A stretch of 64,000 nt of DNA from Flagellimonas_A sp039592695. GTDB taxonomy: Bacteria; Bacteroidota; Bacteroidia; Flavobacteriales; Flavobacteriaceae. Below, piece after piece: positions 16,692 to 24,921 of the stretch (position 1 is the stretch's first letter; every line of letters starts with the position of its first letter). The stretch covers positions 1,178,001 through 1,242,000 of the forward strand of contig NZ_JBBUTK010000001.1 of assembly GCF_039592695.1 (NCBI RefSeq). The letters run 5' to 3'. The position numbers were made by a program, and so were the translations under genes. The notes under the pieces are model-generated. The model had not been told where the DNA came from, searched no databases, and saw only the letters and a list, made by a program, of their open reading frames with translations.

Positions 16692-17753
16692 TCAAAGCAA
16701 TTCGAGCATGGTCAGGCTTTTGTTCTGGGTCTCTGTCCATTCTTGAGCTGCTTCTGATTTTGACGTAATGCCGCCGCCAACATAAATCATGGCCTTTTTG
16801 TTTTTGATTTGCAGACAGCGTAGGTTCACAAAAAGGTGGGCGTTATCATCAGAAGTCAGGTTCAACTCTCCTAAAAACCCAGTGTAATACTGTCGGCCAT
16901 AGCCTTCATGCTTTTGTAGAAACTCAAATGCTGTTGCCTTCGGAAGTCCACAAACCGCAGGGGTCGGGTGCAATTGACGTAGCAAATCATCCATTGAAAA
17001 TTCAGTGCTTTTTACTCCACTAATTCTTGATTTAAGATGCCAAAGAGTACCCGCCCTAATGGATTCTGCCTTTGAAACGCTCACCGATTCCAAATTTTCA
17101 GAATAACAATTTTTGATGAAATCGGTCACCAGTCGCTGCTCTTCCAATTCTTTTTCTGTCCATGTGGGTTGACTTGTCGATGTCACTTTCTGTGTACCCG
17201 CAAGAGAGACTGTCTCGATATTGTCCCCATTGGCCTCTAGAAGCACTTCTGGTGTGGCCCCCATCCATTGGCCAATTTTGGGATGGTACCACACATAGCA
17301 AAATGCATTTTGATATTTGGCCAACATTTTTCCGAAAAGTTCAAGGCCATTTTTAACAATGGGCACTTCCACCCTTCTTGAAAGCACCACCTTTCTCAAT
17401 TCTCCTCTTTCAATTTGGTGCTTTGCTTTTTGAAAGAGCGCTTCATACGTTGCTTTTCCTTCGGAAGATAAAACAACTTCTTTCGACGCTACTTTGAAGT
17501 CTTGATACAGTACTGCGGTATTGATTTCATCAGGCCACAGAAGCACTTTTTCACCCTGCCAATCAAAGGGTACGAAAATGAATCCACTTTCCGTGAAATT
17601 ATCCACATGAAAGAGTCGGTCTGTTTTCTGAAAAATCGCCGTGACCGTATTTTTAAATGGTTTTCGGTACAACACAAAGGGCAGCCGGTCTTTAAAATGT
17701 CCTTTTGCCTTTGCAAGCAGGGTATGGAATGAATCAGTTCTTTGGTAGGGCAA
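16692..17753 (-). CDS. menF: Isochorismate synthase (MenF), chorismate-binding
   Basis: The 353-residue enzyme isomerises chorismate to isochorismate, the first step to menaquinone. Chorismate-binding motifs are MGATPEVLLE, TPAVCGLPK, YYTGFLGELN and the C-terminal GGGITSKSEAAQEW, which carries the Mg/substrate-binding Glu. The start appears to be a TTG at 17753, inside the 3' end of the thioesterase gene (20-bp overlap); no ATG is available before the conserved region. The genes are translationally coupled. An entC-type siderophore role is unlikely because menD follows directly. Confidence 0.88.
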   Translation of the reverse strand: MPYQRTDSFHTLLAKAKGHFKDRLPFVLYRKPFKNTVTAIFQKTDRLFHVDNFTESGFIFVPFDWQGEKVLLWPDEINTAVLYQDFKVASKEVVLSSEGKATYEALFQKAKHQIERGELRKVVLSRRVEVPIVKNGLELFGKMLAKYQNAFCYVWYHPKIGQWMGATPEVLLEANGDNIETVSLAGTQKVTSTSQPTWTEKELEEQRLVTDFIKNCYSENLESVSVSKAESIRAGTLWHLKSRISGVKSTEFSMDDLLRQLHPTPAVCGLPKATAFEFLQKHEGYGRQYYTGFLGELNLTSDDNAHLFVNLRCLQIKNKKAMIYVGGGITSKSEAAQEWTETQNKSLTMLELL

Positions 17754-18156
17754 TGGTGGTCAATTTACAGTTAGAAATGAGTTCACCTGCTTCGTTGGTC
17801 ACCTTGATCTCCCAAAGTTGTGTGGTGCGCCCTTTATGGATGATTTTTGCTTTCGCAAAAACATGGCCAGAGCGAATACTTTTTACATGGTTTGCAGAAA
17901 TTTCTATCCCCCTGACCGCCACCTCTTTTCCGTTGAGAAAAATCAAGGAAGCTGCGCTGCCCACACTCTCTGCAAGGGCCACAGTGGCGCCCCCGTGCAA
18001 TACTCCATCGGGTTGGTGTACTTTTGGCGTCACTGGCATTTGTGCGGTCAAGTAATCATTACCCACATCAATGTATTCAATATTTAGCGTCTGCATCAAT
18101 GTGTTCTTGCAAATGGCATTGCACTTTTTCAGTATTTCTTCTTTCTGTTCTTGCAT
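17734..18156 (-). CDS. menI: Hotdog-fold thioesterase, probable DHNA-CoA thioesterase (MenI)
   Basis: The 140-residue PaaI/YdiI-type hotdog protein carries the active-site signature HQPDGVLHGGATVALAESVG, with the catalytic Glu in LAES, followed by EISANHVKSIRSGHV, closely resembling E. coli YdiI/MenI wording. MenI-type enzymes hydrolyse DHNA-CoA to DHNA. The location directly upstream of, and overlapping, menF supports this job. A general acyl-CoA thioesterase is the alternative. It is the first gene of the menI-menF-menD run and is divergent from the hydrolase at 18212. Confidence 0.78.
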   Translation of the reverse strand: MQEQKEEILKKCNAICKNTLMQTLNIEYIDVGNDYLTAQMPVTPKVHQPDGVLHGGATVALAESVGSAASLIFLNGKEVAVRGIEISANHVKSIRSGHVFAKAKIIHKGRTTQLWEIKVTNEAGELISNCKLTTIALPKN

Positions 18157-18211
18157 TCCTTGTTTTTTGTAAAATTACGATGCAATTTGCAACGTACATA
18201 AAATACGTGTG

Positions 18212-18856
18212 ATGTCGCTTAAAAGCCATACCATTTCATACCAAAGCACCAAACCCTACTATACCCTGAACAACCTCACTTCTGAAACCAAGAATATTTG
18301 GCTGGTCTTTCATGGTATGGGATTTTTAAGCCGGTACTTTTTTAAGCCTTTCATGGGGCTAGATGCCACCGAAAATTACTTCATTTCACCCCAAGCTCCT
18401 TCAAAATATTATTTGGATGAAAAATTCAAACATGTGGGTGCCAGCTGGTTGACACGAGAGGATTTGCAGCTCGAACTATCCAATGTTTTGACCTACGTGG
18501 ATGGTGTTTTTGAAGCAGAAAACCTTTCTGATGATAAAAATCTCATCCTTTTTGGCTTTTCACAAGGAGTTTCCATCGCAACCCGCTGGCTGGCCCGTAG
18601 AAAAATATGTTGTGACAGTCTTTTGCTCTATGCAGGGGGCATTCCCAATGAACTGCAACAAGAAGATTTTGATTTTCTGGATTTGAACAAAACTTCGGTC
18701 AAAATCATCTATGGTGATGATGACAAGTATATCACTGATGAAAGAGTGCAATCAGAAGGGCAAAAAATCAAGAAACTATTCCAAGAAAAAGCAGAAATCG
18801 TACGTTACAATGGCGGACATGAAATCCATCCCGACGTTCTGAATAGCCTATTTTGA
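18212..18856 (+). CDS. Alpha/beta hydrolase (carboxylesterase/phospholipase-like)
   Basis: The 214-residue protein has the nucleophile elbow GFSQG (Ser, about residue 112), an Asp in YGDDDKYI and a His in GGHEIHP, a complete Ser-Asp-His triad in the right order. The FHGMGFLSRYF segment forms the oxyanion side. It has no signal peptide, so it is cytosolic. The size and motif resemble the phospholipase/carboxylesterase (YpfH-like) group; the substrate is unknown. The ATG at 18212 follows a GTG at 18209. It is divergent from menI, about 55 bp away. Confidence 0.82.
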   Translation: MSLKSHTISYQSTKPYYTLNNLTSETKNIWLVFHGMGFLSRYFFKPFMGLDATENYFISPQAPSKYYLDEKFKHVGASWLTREDLQLELSNVLTYVDGVFEAENLSDDKNLILFGFSQGVSIATRWLARRKICCDSLLLYAGGIPNELQQEDFDFLDLNKTSVKIIYGDDDKYITDERVQSEGQKIKKLFQEKAEIVRYNGGHEIHPDVLNSLF

Positions 18857-19011
18857 TCGCTTTGGATTTGATTTTTTTGGGTTTACCCTATCTTCTTAAT
18901 GGAAGTTCTGGTCACGAATTCCTCAAATTAACACAAATTTTTGGCAATTTTTGAATTTAGTGCTTGGAATTTTAATATCTCACGGGCTTGCTCTGACAAT
19001 ATGTAACGTAT

Positions 19012-19947
19012 TCATTGTTCTTCATCCTGCTGGGCCAACGCTATGGGATAATACGTTATTTTTCTAGTGGTATATGCATTTTGCGGCGTAACGATTTTCT
19101 TTACCCAGTTTTTGGCTTTACTGTCATCAAATTGAAAGATAAATTCTTCGGTAGATGTGTTGTTTCCCTGTTTGGTGGTAACACTCTTTAGCACTCCGTT
19201 TTCGTCATACGTATATTTTCTTTCCTCATCAACCATGAACTGGTTTTCTTTCGGATTGTAAAAAAAGGTGCTTTCAGATTGTAATAATCCCTTGGGATCC
19301 GTAACCTTTTCAACAGCCATATTCGGGTCGCCATCCACAAATTTTTTGGTCAGCTCGATTTTTAGGGTATCACCGTTCTTTTTAACTTTTTCAGAATTTC
19401 TGATGGATTTATCTATAATTCCATTGGTGAAAAAATTGACGGTTCGCTCATTCTTGTACATTTCGTACTCAATTTTTGTCTCATCGACAGCATCTTGATG
19501 TGATGTGATGATACTTTGCAATCGACCATCACCGCCGTAGTTGTACAATTGGTTTTCAGCAAATTCTTTATCGTACGAAACCACTTTTTCTCCCACAATA
19601 CGGTTGTTGATGGTATCTAGCTCGTAAAAACTCGCCATGGATGTCTTGACATCGAGTTTGCCATTTTTGTAGCTCTCCATTCGCTTTTCAGCAAGCATGC
19701 CGTCTTCGTACTTGTAAAATGTGATGTCTTCATCGGTGTCGTTGTATTTTGTCACCAATTTTACCAATCTACCCTCAGTATCAAATTCAAATAGTTCCTT
19801 GCCATAATCAGTGATGACCGTTGAAGTTTTGACATTGCCCTTCAAATCAAAATCGCTGATGGTAAAAATATCGGGCTCTTGCGATGTCAAGAACATCGGA
19901 TGAAAACATGTAAAAAGAATAAGAAGTCTGAGGTAAAATTTTATCAT
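19012..19947 (-). CDS. Secreted protein of unknown function with YD/RHS-like repeats
   Basis: The 311-residue product has a signal peptide (MIKFYLRLLILFTCFHPMFLTSQ). The rest consists of beta-rich repeating units of the type FDTEGRLVKLVTKYND, YNYGGDGRLQSIITSH and YTYDENGVLKSVTTKQ, i.e. degenerate YD-like repeats. No catalytic motif is seen. It is probably an extracytoplasmic repeat protein. It is monocistronic, with a 155-bp gap from the hydrolase and 87 bp from the hydroxyproline operon, whose last gene is upstream on the same strand. Confidence 0.65.
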   Translation of the reverse strand: MIKFYLRLLILFTCFHPMFLTSQEPDIFTISDFDLKGNVKTSTVITDYGKELFEFDTEGRLVKLVTKYNDTDEDITFYKYEDGMLAEKRMESYKNGKLDVKTSMASFYELDTINNRIVGEKVVSYDKEFAENQLYNYGGDGRLQSIITSHQDAVDETKIEYEMYKNERTVNFFTNGIIDKSIRNSEKVKKNGDTLKIELTKKFVDGDPNMAVEKVTDPKGLLQSESTFFYNPKENQFMVDEERKYTYDENGVLKSVTTKQGNNTSTEEFIFQFDDSKAKNWVKKIVTPQNAYTTRKITYYPIALAQQDEEQ

Positions 19948-20034
19948 GCCGCAAAATTAGTCCATTTTCCTACAAACAGTCAACAAATTGAGTGCCAGAC
20001 ATCGAAAATGACCTAAATATAAACTTGAAAGCAA

Positions 20035-21285
20035 TTAAAATTTACGGTCAGGCGAAAAAGGGAGCAATGGTAATGATGTTTTTTCATTTGAAATGATTTC
20101 TGAAACCAGTTTCCCCGTTATGGGGCCCAAACTCCACCCCATCATCGCGTGACCTGTTGCAAAGATCAGGTTTTTAAGATTCGAGGTACGGCCGATGTAT
20201 GGCAATCCATCAGGGCTTACGGGCCTAAGACCGCATTGGGCATTGGCAATATCGTCTTGTTGAATCTTCAAACCTTCGTAAAAGTTCTCAGCGCCCTTTG
20301 CTATCGCGGCCACCCTTTCTTTCCTGATTATTGAATTGACTCCCGAAAACTCCATAGTACCTGCAAATCGTGTAAAACCTCTCATGGGGGTGACGGCCAT
20401 TTTGGCTTCCATCAAAATTGCGGGCATCGTGATTCCTGTCCACGCTGCAACATCAATGCGATACCCCTTACCTGCCTGAAGAAGCAATCGTATGTTTAAT
20501 TTCTTTGCCATTGTGGATGTCCAGCTTCCCGCTGCAAAAACAACTTCATCTGCAAAATGATTGGCCTTGTCCGTTTTGACCGATTTGATTTTTCCTTCGG
20601 AAACCTCAAAATCAATGACCTGTTCATTCTTTAACACTTTGACATTGGTTTTTTGAAGATACAGTTTCATCCGCTCCATAAATTCAGTGGGAGTGGTGTG
20701 ACCATCGCATTCATAGTGAATGGCGCCCTTTGCATTTATCTTGATGTTGGGCTCCACTTTTTTGATTCCATTTTCATCAAGCAGATTGACCTCTAAACCC
20801 AAAAAATTTGCCTTTTCGGCTATTTTAAGCTCATGGTCGCGTTCTTTTTCGGTTTGGTAAAACATCAAAAGTCCTTTGCGTTCCAAATGAAAATCGCCCA
20901 AATCGCCATTTGATTTTAGCATCTCAAAAAGTTCACGGCTTAAAATATTGATGTCTTTGATGATGGGCATTGCCTTTTCAACCTTTTGTTTCGTAGCGGA
21001 TTTTTTGAACGCCCATGCCCACTTCAGAAAATCGGCATCAAGCCTTGGTTTCATGTAAAACGGACTAGCGGAATTGAACATGTACCGCAATCCTTTCAAA
21101 ATCATTCCAGGGGCAGCCAGCGGAACAATGTGGCTTGGGGTCAGATATCCGGCATTCACATAGCTTGCGCCACCAGTCATATCAGACTTGTCGATTACCG
21201 TAACGTTGTGACCTTCTTTTTGAAGATAGTAGGCAGAACACAAACCGATGATGCCGCCGCCGATAACCAGTACATTTTTTGCCAT
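20035..21285 (-). CDS. FAD-dependent D-amino-acid dehydrogenase, probable D-hydroxyproline dehydrogenase
   Basis: The 416-residue DadA/DAO-type flavoprotein has the N-terminal Rossmann motif VIGGGIIGLCSAYYL and the FAD tail TGHAMMGWSLGP near the C-terminus. Together with the 4-hydroxyproline epimerase it would oxidise cis-4-hydroxy-D-proline to 1-pyrroline-4-hydroxy-2-carboxylate. A general D-amino-acid dehydrogenase would look similar in sequence; the assignment rests on the operon. The start is one base after the epimerase stop codon. It is the last gene of the four-gene operon. Confidence 0.82.
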   Translation of the reverse strand: MAKNVLVIGGGIIGLCSAYYLQKEGHNVTVIDKSDMTGGASYVNAGYLTPSHIVPLAAPGMILKGLRYMFNSASPFYMKPRLDADFLKWAWAFKKSATKQKVEKAMPIIKDINILSRELFEMLKSNGDLGDFHLERKGLLMFYQTEKERDHELKIAEKANFLGLEVNLLDENGIKKVEPNIKINAKGAIHYECDGHTTPTEFMERMKLYLQKTNVKVLKNEQVIDFEVSEGKIKSVKTDKANHFADEVVFAAGSWTSTMAKKLNIRLLLQAGKGYRIDVAAWTGITMPAILMEAKMAVTPMRGFTRFAGTMEFSGVNSIIRKERVAAIAKGAENFYEGLKIQQDDIANAQCGLRPVSPDGLPYIGRTSNLKNLIFATGHAMMGWSLGPITGKLVSEIISNEKTSLPLLPFSPDRKF

Positions 21286-21286
21286 G

Positions 21287-22297
21287 TCAGATTACTTGAA
21301 AACCGTGGGCGAAAGGGTCATCTTCGGTGTCAATCGTAATGGTGCTATTACCAAATACTTTGGCCCAACCTTTGATGCTTGGCACGATTGCCTTTATATT
21401 GCCAATATGGGTTTCGTCCTCAACTTTTCCCGTAAAAGTGGAGCCAATAATACTTTCGTGGATAAAATCCTCCCCAACCTTCAATAACCCTTTTGCGTGA
21501 AGCTGTGCCATTCTTGCGGAAGTACCGGTGCCACATGGCGAGCGGTCAATGGCTTTATCCCCATAAAACACCGCATTTCTTCCATGGGCGTTCAAATCAA
21601 GTACATCGCCCGTCCATAAAATATGCGAAACATCACGTATGGAATCATTTTCTGGATGCACAAATTGGTTCGGATGTTTTTTATTTATGCGATGTCTTAC
21701 TTCTTTGGACAGTTGTATCAACTTGATCGCTAAAAAATCTTGAATACCCGAAAAGTTTTTTTGTGGATCGATAATGGCATAAAAGTTTCCGCCGTAGGCC
21801 ACATCAAAATTCAATAGTCCCAATTCGGGGCATTCAACCTGCAGACCTTCGCCCGCTAAATAACTTTTTACATTGGTCAATTTGACCCAATCCACTTTGC
21901 CCTTGGTCATTTGGTATTCGATTTCCACCAATCCCGCAGGGGCTTCCATTTTTATTCTTCCCTCCACCTTTGGCTGCAAAAAGCCTTCTTGCAACGCAAT
22001 TGTCACACTGCCAATGGTACCATGGCCGCACATGGGCAAACAGCCACTGGTCTCGATGAACAAGATGGCAACATCATTTTCTGGATTGTGGGGAGGGTAC
22101 AAAATACTACCGCTCATCATATCATGGCCCCGAGGTTCGAACATGAGCCCCCTTCGTATCCAATCAAATTCCTTTAAAAAATGAAGGCGCTTTTCGTTCA
22201 TGTTCTTGCCCACCAATTGGGGGCCACCTTCAACCACCAACCGAACGGGGTTTCCGCAAGTATGGGCATCGATGCATTTGAACGTATGAATGGCCAT
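21287..22297 (-). CDS. 4-Hydroxyproline 2-epimerase (proline racemase family)
   Basis: The 336-residue protein has both catalytic Cys of the family: MCGHGTIG and SPCGTGTSARMAQL. The presence of the second Cys rather than Thr indicates an epimerase and not a trans-3-hydroxyproline dehydratase. DAHTCGNPVRLV at the N-terminus is a family signature. It converts trans-4-hydroxy-L-proline to cis-4-hydroxy-D-proline. The ATG at 22297 (MAIHTFK) is chosen over an upstream start at 22336 that would overlap the aldehyde dehydrogenase gene. Confidence 0.88.
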   Translation of the reverse strand: MAIHTFKCIDAHTCGNPVRLVVEGGPQLVGKNMNEKRLHFLKEFDWIRRGLMFEPRGHDMMSGSILYPPHNPENDVAILFIETSGCLPMCGHGTIGSVTIALQEGFLQPKVEGRIKMEAPAGLVEIEYQMTKGKVDWVKLTNVKSYLAGEGLQVECPELGLLNFDVAYGGNFYAIIDPQKNFSGIQDFLAIKLIQLSKEVRHRINKKHPNQFVHPENDSIRDVSHILWTGDVLDLNAHGRNAVFYGDKAIDRSPCGTGTSARMAQLHAKGLLKVGEDFIHESIIGSTFTGKVEDETHIGNIKAIVPSIKGWAKVFGNSTITIDTEDDPFAHGFQVI

Positions 22298-22307
22298 CAA
22301 AAAAGGT

Positions 22308-23891
22308 TTAAAGACATTCTTTGGTCTGAGCCCCATTGACCAAACGTGAAATATTCAACGGATTTTCATCTTTCAATTCGTCGGGCAGCAATGTGTTGGG
22401 CCAATCTTGAAAACTTACTGGCCGTACCCAACGCTGAATGGCATGGATGCCCACGGCACCAAAACGGCTGTCGGTGGAAGCAGGGTACGGCCCCCCATGC
22501 TGCATCGCTGGGCATACCTCAACACCCGTGGGAACACCATTGAAAATCAACCGCCCAACCCTGCCCTGCAAAGCGTTGACCACATTGTCATAGCTTTCAA
22601 TTTCACTTTCTTCGGAGATAATGGTGCCTGTCAACTGTCCTTCCAGTTGTGTGATGATATTTGCCAACTCATCAACATCTTTAGATTTCACCACCATTGA
22701 AAATGGCCCAAAAACTTCTTGGTGCAGTTTTGAATTTTTCAAAAAGTCACTCCCTGAAACTGAAACTACAGTCTGTTGCGCATAATTTTCGGCAACAGCG
22801 GCTTCATAATTTGCGGTAACGGACAATCCCCCTTGATCAAACATCATGCGCTTATGCTCGTGATATTTGGTATGGATGTTTGGATGCAGCATACTGGAAG
22901 GTGCAATTTTCAGGATTTCTTCGGATAGGGTTTGAATAAATCCATCCAGGCCGTCACCATCTAAGGCCAGCAACAATCCAGGATTGGTGCAGAATTGCCC
23001 CGTGCCCAAAGTGATGGACGAGGCGTACGTTTTTGCCCATACCGTGCCTTTTTTCTTCAACGCCTTGGGAAGCAGTACAACGGGATTGATACTGCCCATC
23101 TCTGCAAAGACCGGTATCGGTTCTCTGCGCTGAGAAGCCAAATCAAATAGAGCTCGCCCTCCTCTAATGCTTCCTGTAAAGCCGACCGCCTTTATCTTTG
23201 TATGCTTGACCAACTGCTGCCCCACTTCGATGCCACTGCTGTTCAAATTTGAAAACACACCATTTGGCATGGCTGTTTTCTTGGCTGCGGTGATAATGGC
23301 CGAGGTCACCAATTCACCCGTGCCTGCATGCATGGGGTGGCTTTTCACGACCACAGGGCATCCAGCTGCCAAAGCACTCGCCGTGTCGCCACCGGCCGTC
23401 GAGTATGCCAATGGAAAATTGCTGGCCCCAAAAACCGCCACCGGCCCAAGTGGAATTGACATTTTCCGTAAATCTGATTTGGGCTGTGGTTTTCTATCGG
23501 GTATGGCCGTATCTATTGTGGCATTCACCCAAGACCCCTCTTCGACCAAATCTGAAAAAGTACGCAGTTGAAAACAGGTGCGGTTACGCTCGCCTTTTGC
23601 CCTGCCTTCGGGCAGGCCCGATTCTTGGCAGTATGTTTTGACCAGTTCATCGCCCAAATTTTCAATTTGATGGGCAATTTCCCTTAGGAAATTTGCTTTT
23701 TTTGCGCCCGAGACTTCCTTAAACTTTTGGAAGGCTTCCCACGCCAAGTTTACTGCCAGCCGTATCTCGTCTTCAGAGGCCTCAAAAAAAGTATGTTCCG
23801 TTTCTATGTTCAGCTGCGGATTGAAAGTCTTGAACGTTTCTTTTCCTTCCGCAGACAAATGATTTCCGATATAATTTTTTCCTGTAATCAT
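22308..23891 (-). CDS. Aldehyde dehydrogenase, probable 2-oxoglutarate semialdehyde dehydrogenase
   Basis: The 527-residue NAD(P)-dependent aldehyde dehydrogenase has the catalytic Cys in GTGQFCTNPG and the general-base Glu in FAEMGSINPV. The length of about 525 is typical of the alpha-ketoglutaric semialdehyde dehydrogenases of hydroxyproline and pentose pathways. It would oxidise the semialdehyde made by the deaminase to 2-oxoglutarate. The start codon overlaps the stop of the DapA-like gene by 4 bp (ATGA). A 16-bp palindrome (23601-23616) lies inside the coding region in a family-conserved segment (SGLPEGR). Confidence 0.87.
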   Translation of the reverse strand: MITGKNYIGNHLSAEGKETFKTFNPQLNIETEHTFFEASEDEIRLAVNLAWEAFQKFKEVSGAKKANFLREIAHQIENLGDELVKTYCQESGLPEGRAKGERNRTCFQLRTFSDLVEEGSWVNATIDTAIPDRKPQPKSDLRKMSIPLGPVAVFGASNFPLAYSTAGGDTASALAAGCPVVVKSHPMHAGTGELVTSAIITAAKKTAMPNGVFSNLNSSGIEVGQQLVKHTKIKAVGFTGSIRGGRALFDLASQRREPIPVFAEMGSINPVVLLPKALKKKGTVWAKTYASSITLGTGQFCTNPGLLLALDGDGLDGFIQTLSEEILKIAPSSMLHPNIHTKYHEHKRMMFDQGGLSVTANYEAAVAENYAQQTVVSVSGSDFLKNSKLHQEVFGPFSMVVKSKDVDELANIITQLEGQLTGTIISEESEIESYDNVVNALQGRVGRLIFNGVPTGVEVCPAMQHGGPYPASTDSRFGAVGIHAIQRWVRPVSFQDWPNTLLPDELKDENPLNISRLVNGAQTKECL

Positions 23892-24802
23892 ACTATTTTA
23901 TAATCTGAAAGGTTTGGTCGTGCAGCGACACCCGCTTCAATGATTTTTAATACCCGTTGTCTTTCATCTCCCTGTAATGGCAGCCGTGGTGGGCGTACAT
24001 TTTCGGTGCCAATACCAGTTGCCACCTCGGCCAACTTGATGTTCTGCACCAATTGTGGATTGATATCCAACTCCAACAACGGCATGAACCAACGGTAAAT
24101 TTCAACGGCCTCATCAATTCGTCCTGCCTTTGCCAATTTATATATGGTCACCGTTTCAGCAGGAAATGCACATACAAGACCGGCCACCCAGCCATCAGCC
24201 CCAACTAAAAGGCTCTCCAGAGCCAGGGTATCGACCCCACAAAGAATTTTTAATCGGTTTCCGAAAGCGTTTCTTATTCGGGTAACATTGGAAATATCCC
24301 TCGTGGATTCTTTAACGGCCTCAATGGTATTGATTTTCAAAAGGTCCTCAAACATCGGTAGGGTGACCTCAATTTTATAGTCCACAGGGTTGTTGTAGAT
24401 CATGATGGGCAGGTCGGTGCTTTTTGCAATCGCTTTGAAATACTCAACAGTTTCATGGTCAGTGGATTTGTAGCGCATCGGCGGGAGCACCATCAAACCA
24501 TCCGCCCCATATTCTTGGGCATTTTGAGCAGCACGAATGGCATCTTTGGTAGATTGCTCAGCGATATTGATGACAACAGGTACTTTTTTCCCAACAATTT
24601 CAACAGTCAGCTCAACAAGAATTTTTTTCTCTTCTTGTATCAAGGTACTTGCCTCACCAAGGGTACCGCCTAAAATTATTCCATTCGCGCCAGCATCCAA
24701 TTGTGCTTTGATGTTGACCGAGAACATGTTCAGGTCAAGACGGTCATCATCAGTGAACTTTGTGGTGACCGCGGGCATGACCCCCTTCCATTCCACTTTC
24801 AT
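23888..24802 (-). CDS. DapA-family 1-pyrroline-4-hydroxy-2-carboxylate deaminase (probable)
   Basis: The 304-residue TIM-barrel protein of the DHDPS/NAL family has the Schiff-base Lys in EAVKEST, the Tyr in MIYNNPVDYK and the substrate loop GGTLGEAS. In a hydroxyproline operon this family deaminates 1-pyrroline-4-hydroxy-2-carboxylate to 2-oxoglutarate semialdehyde. It is not expected to be the lysine-pathway DapA given its neighbours. It is the first gene of the operon (this gene, aldehyde dehydrogenase, epimerase, D-hydroxyproline dehydrogenase). A nested palindrome directly upstream may be the operator. Confidence 0.85.
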   Translation of the reverse strand: MKVEWKGVMPAVTTKFTDDDRLDLNMFSVNIKAQLDAGANGIILGGTLGEASTLIQEEKKILVELTVEIVGKKVPVVINIAEQSTKDAIRAAQNAQEYGADGLMVLPPMRYKSTDHETVEYFKAIAKSTDLPIMIYNNPVDYKIEVTLPMFEDLLKINTIEAVKESTRDISNVTRIRNAFGNRLKILCGVDTLALESLLVGADGWVAGLVCAFPAETVTIYKLAKAGRIDEAVEIYRWFMPLLELDINPQLVQNIKLAEVATGIGTENVRPPRLPLQGDERQRVLKIIEAGVAARPNLSDYKIV

Positions 24803-24809
24803 AAAATGA

Positions 24810-24840
24810 TTTTACAATTAAATATCTAAGATATGTAAAA
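24810..24840 (-). promoter_or_regulatory. Nested palindrome upstream of hydroxyproline operon (putative operator)
   Basis: A 13-bp palindrome ATATCT-A-AGATAT (24822-24834) is enclosed by a second inverted repeat TTTTAC (24810-24815) / GTAAAA (24835-24840). It lies 8 bp upstream of the first start codon of the operon. Its position suits a repressor or activator site. No regulator gene is seen in the operon, so the binding protein is unknown. Confidence 0.45.
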
Positions 24841-24921
24841 GCGCAGTAAAAGTATGTCTGGTTTCAACTCACACATTCATAATCTTTTACCTATTTTAGA
24901 CCCATTAAATTTAGACATAGC

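Noticed and set aside
18857..19011. Possible small RNA or ORF in the 155-bp gap after the alpha/beta hydrolase
   Set aside because: Only AT-rich sequence with weak AATTTTTG repeats; no hairpin with a T-tract, no promoter and no ORF that stands out.
23601..23616. Perfect palindrome CCTGCC-TTCG-GGCAGG inside the aldehyde dehydrogenase gene
   Set aside because: It encodes the SGLPEGR segment that is conserved in this enzyme family, so it is probably coding sequence rather than an inserted element.
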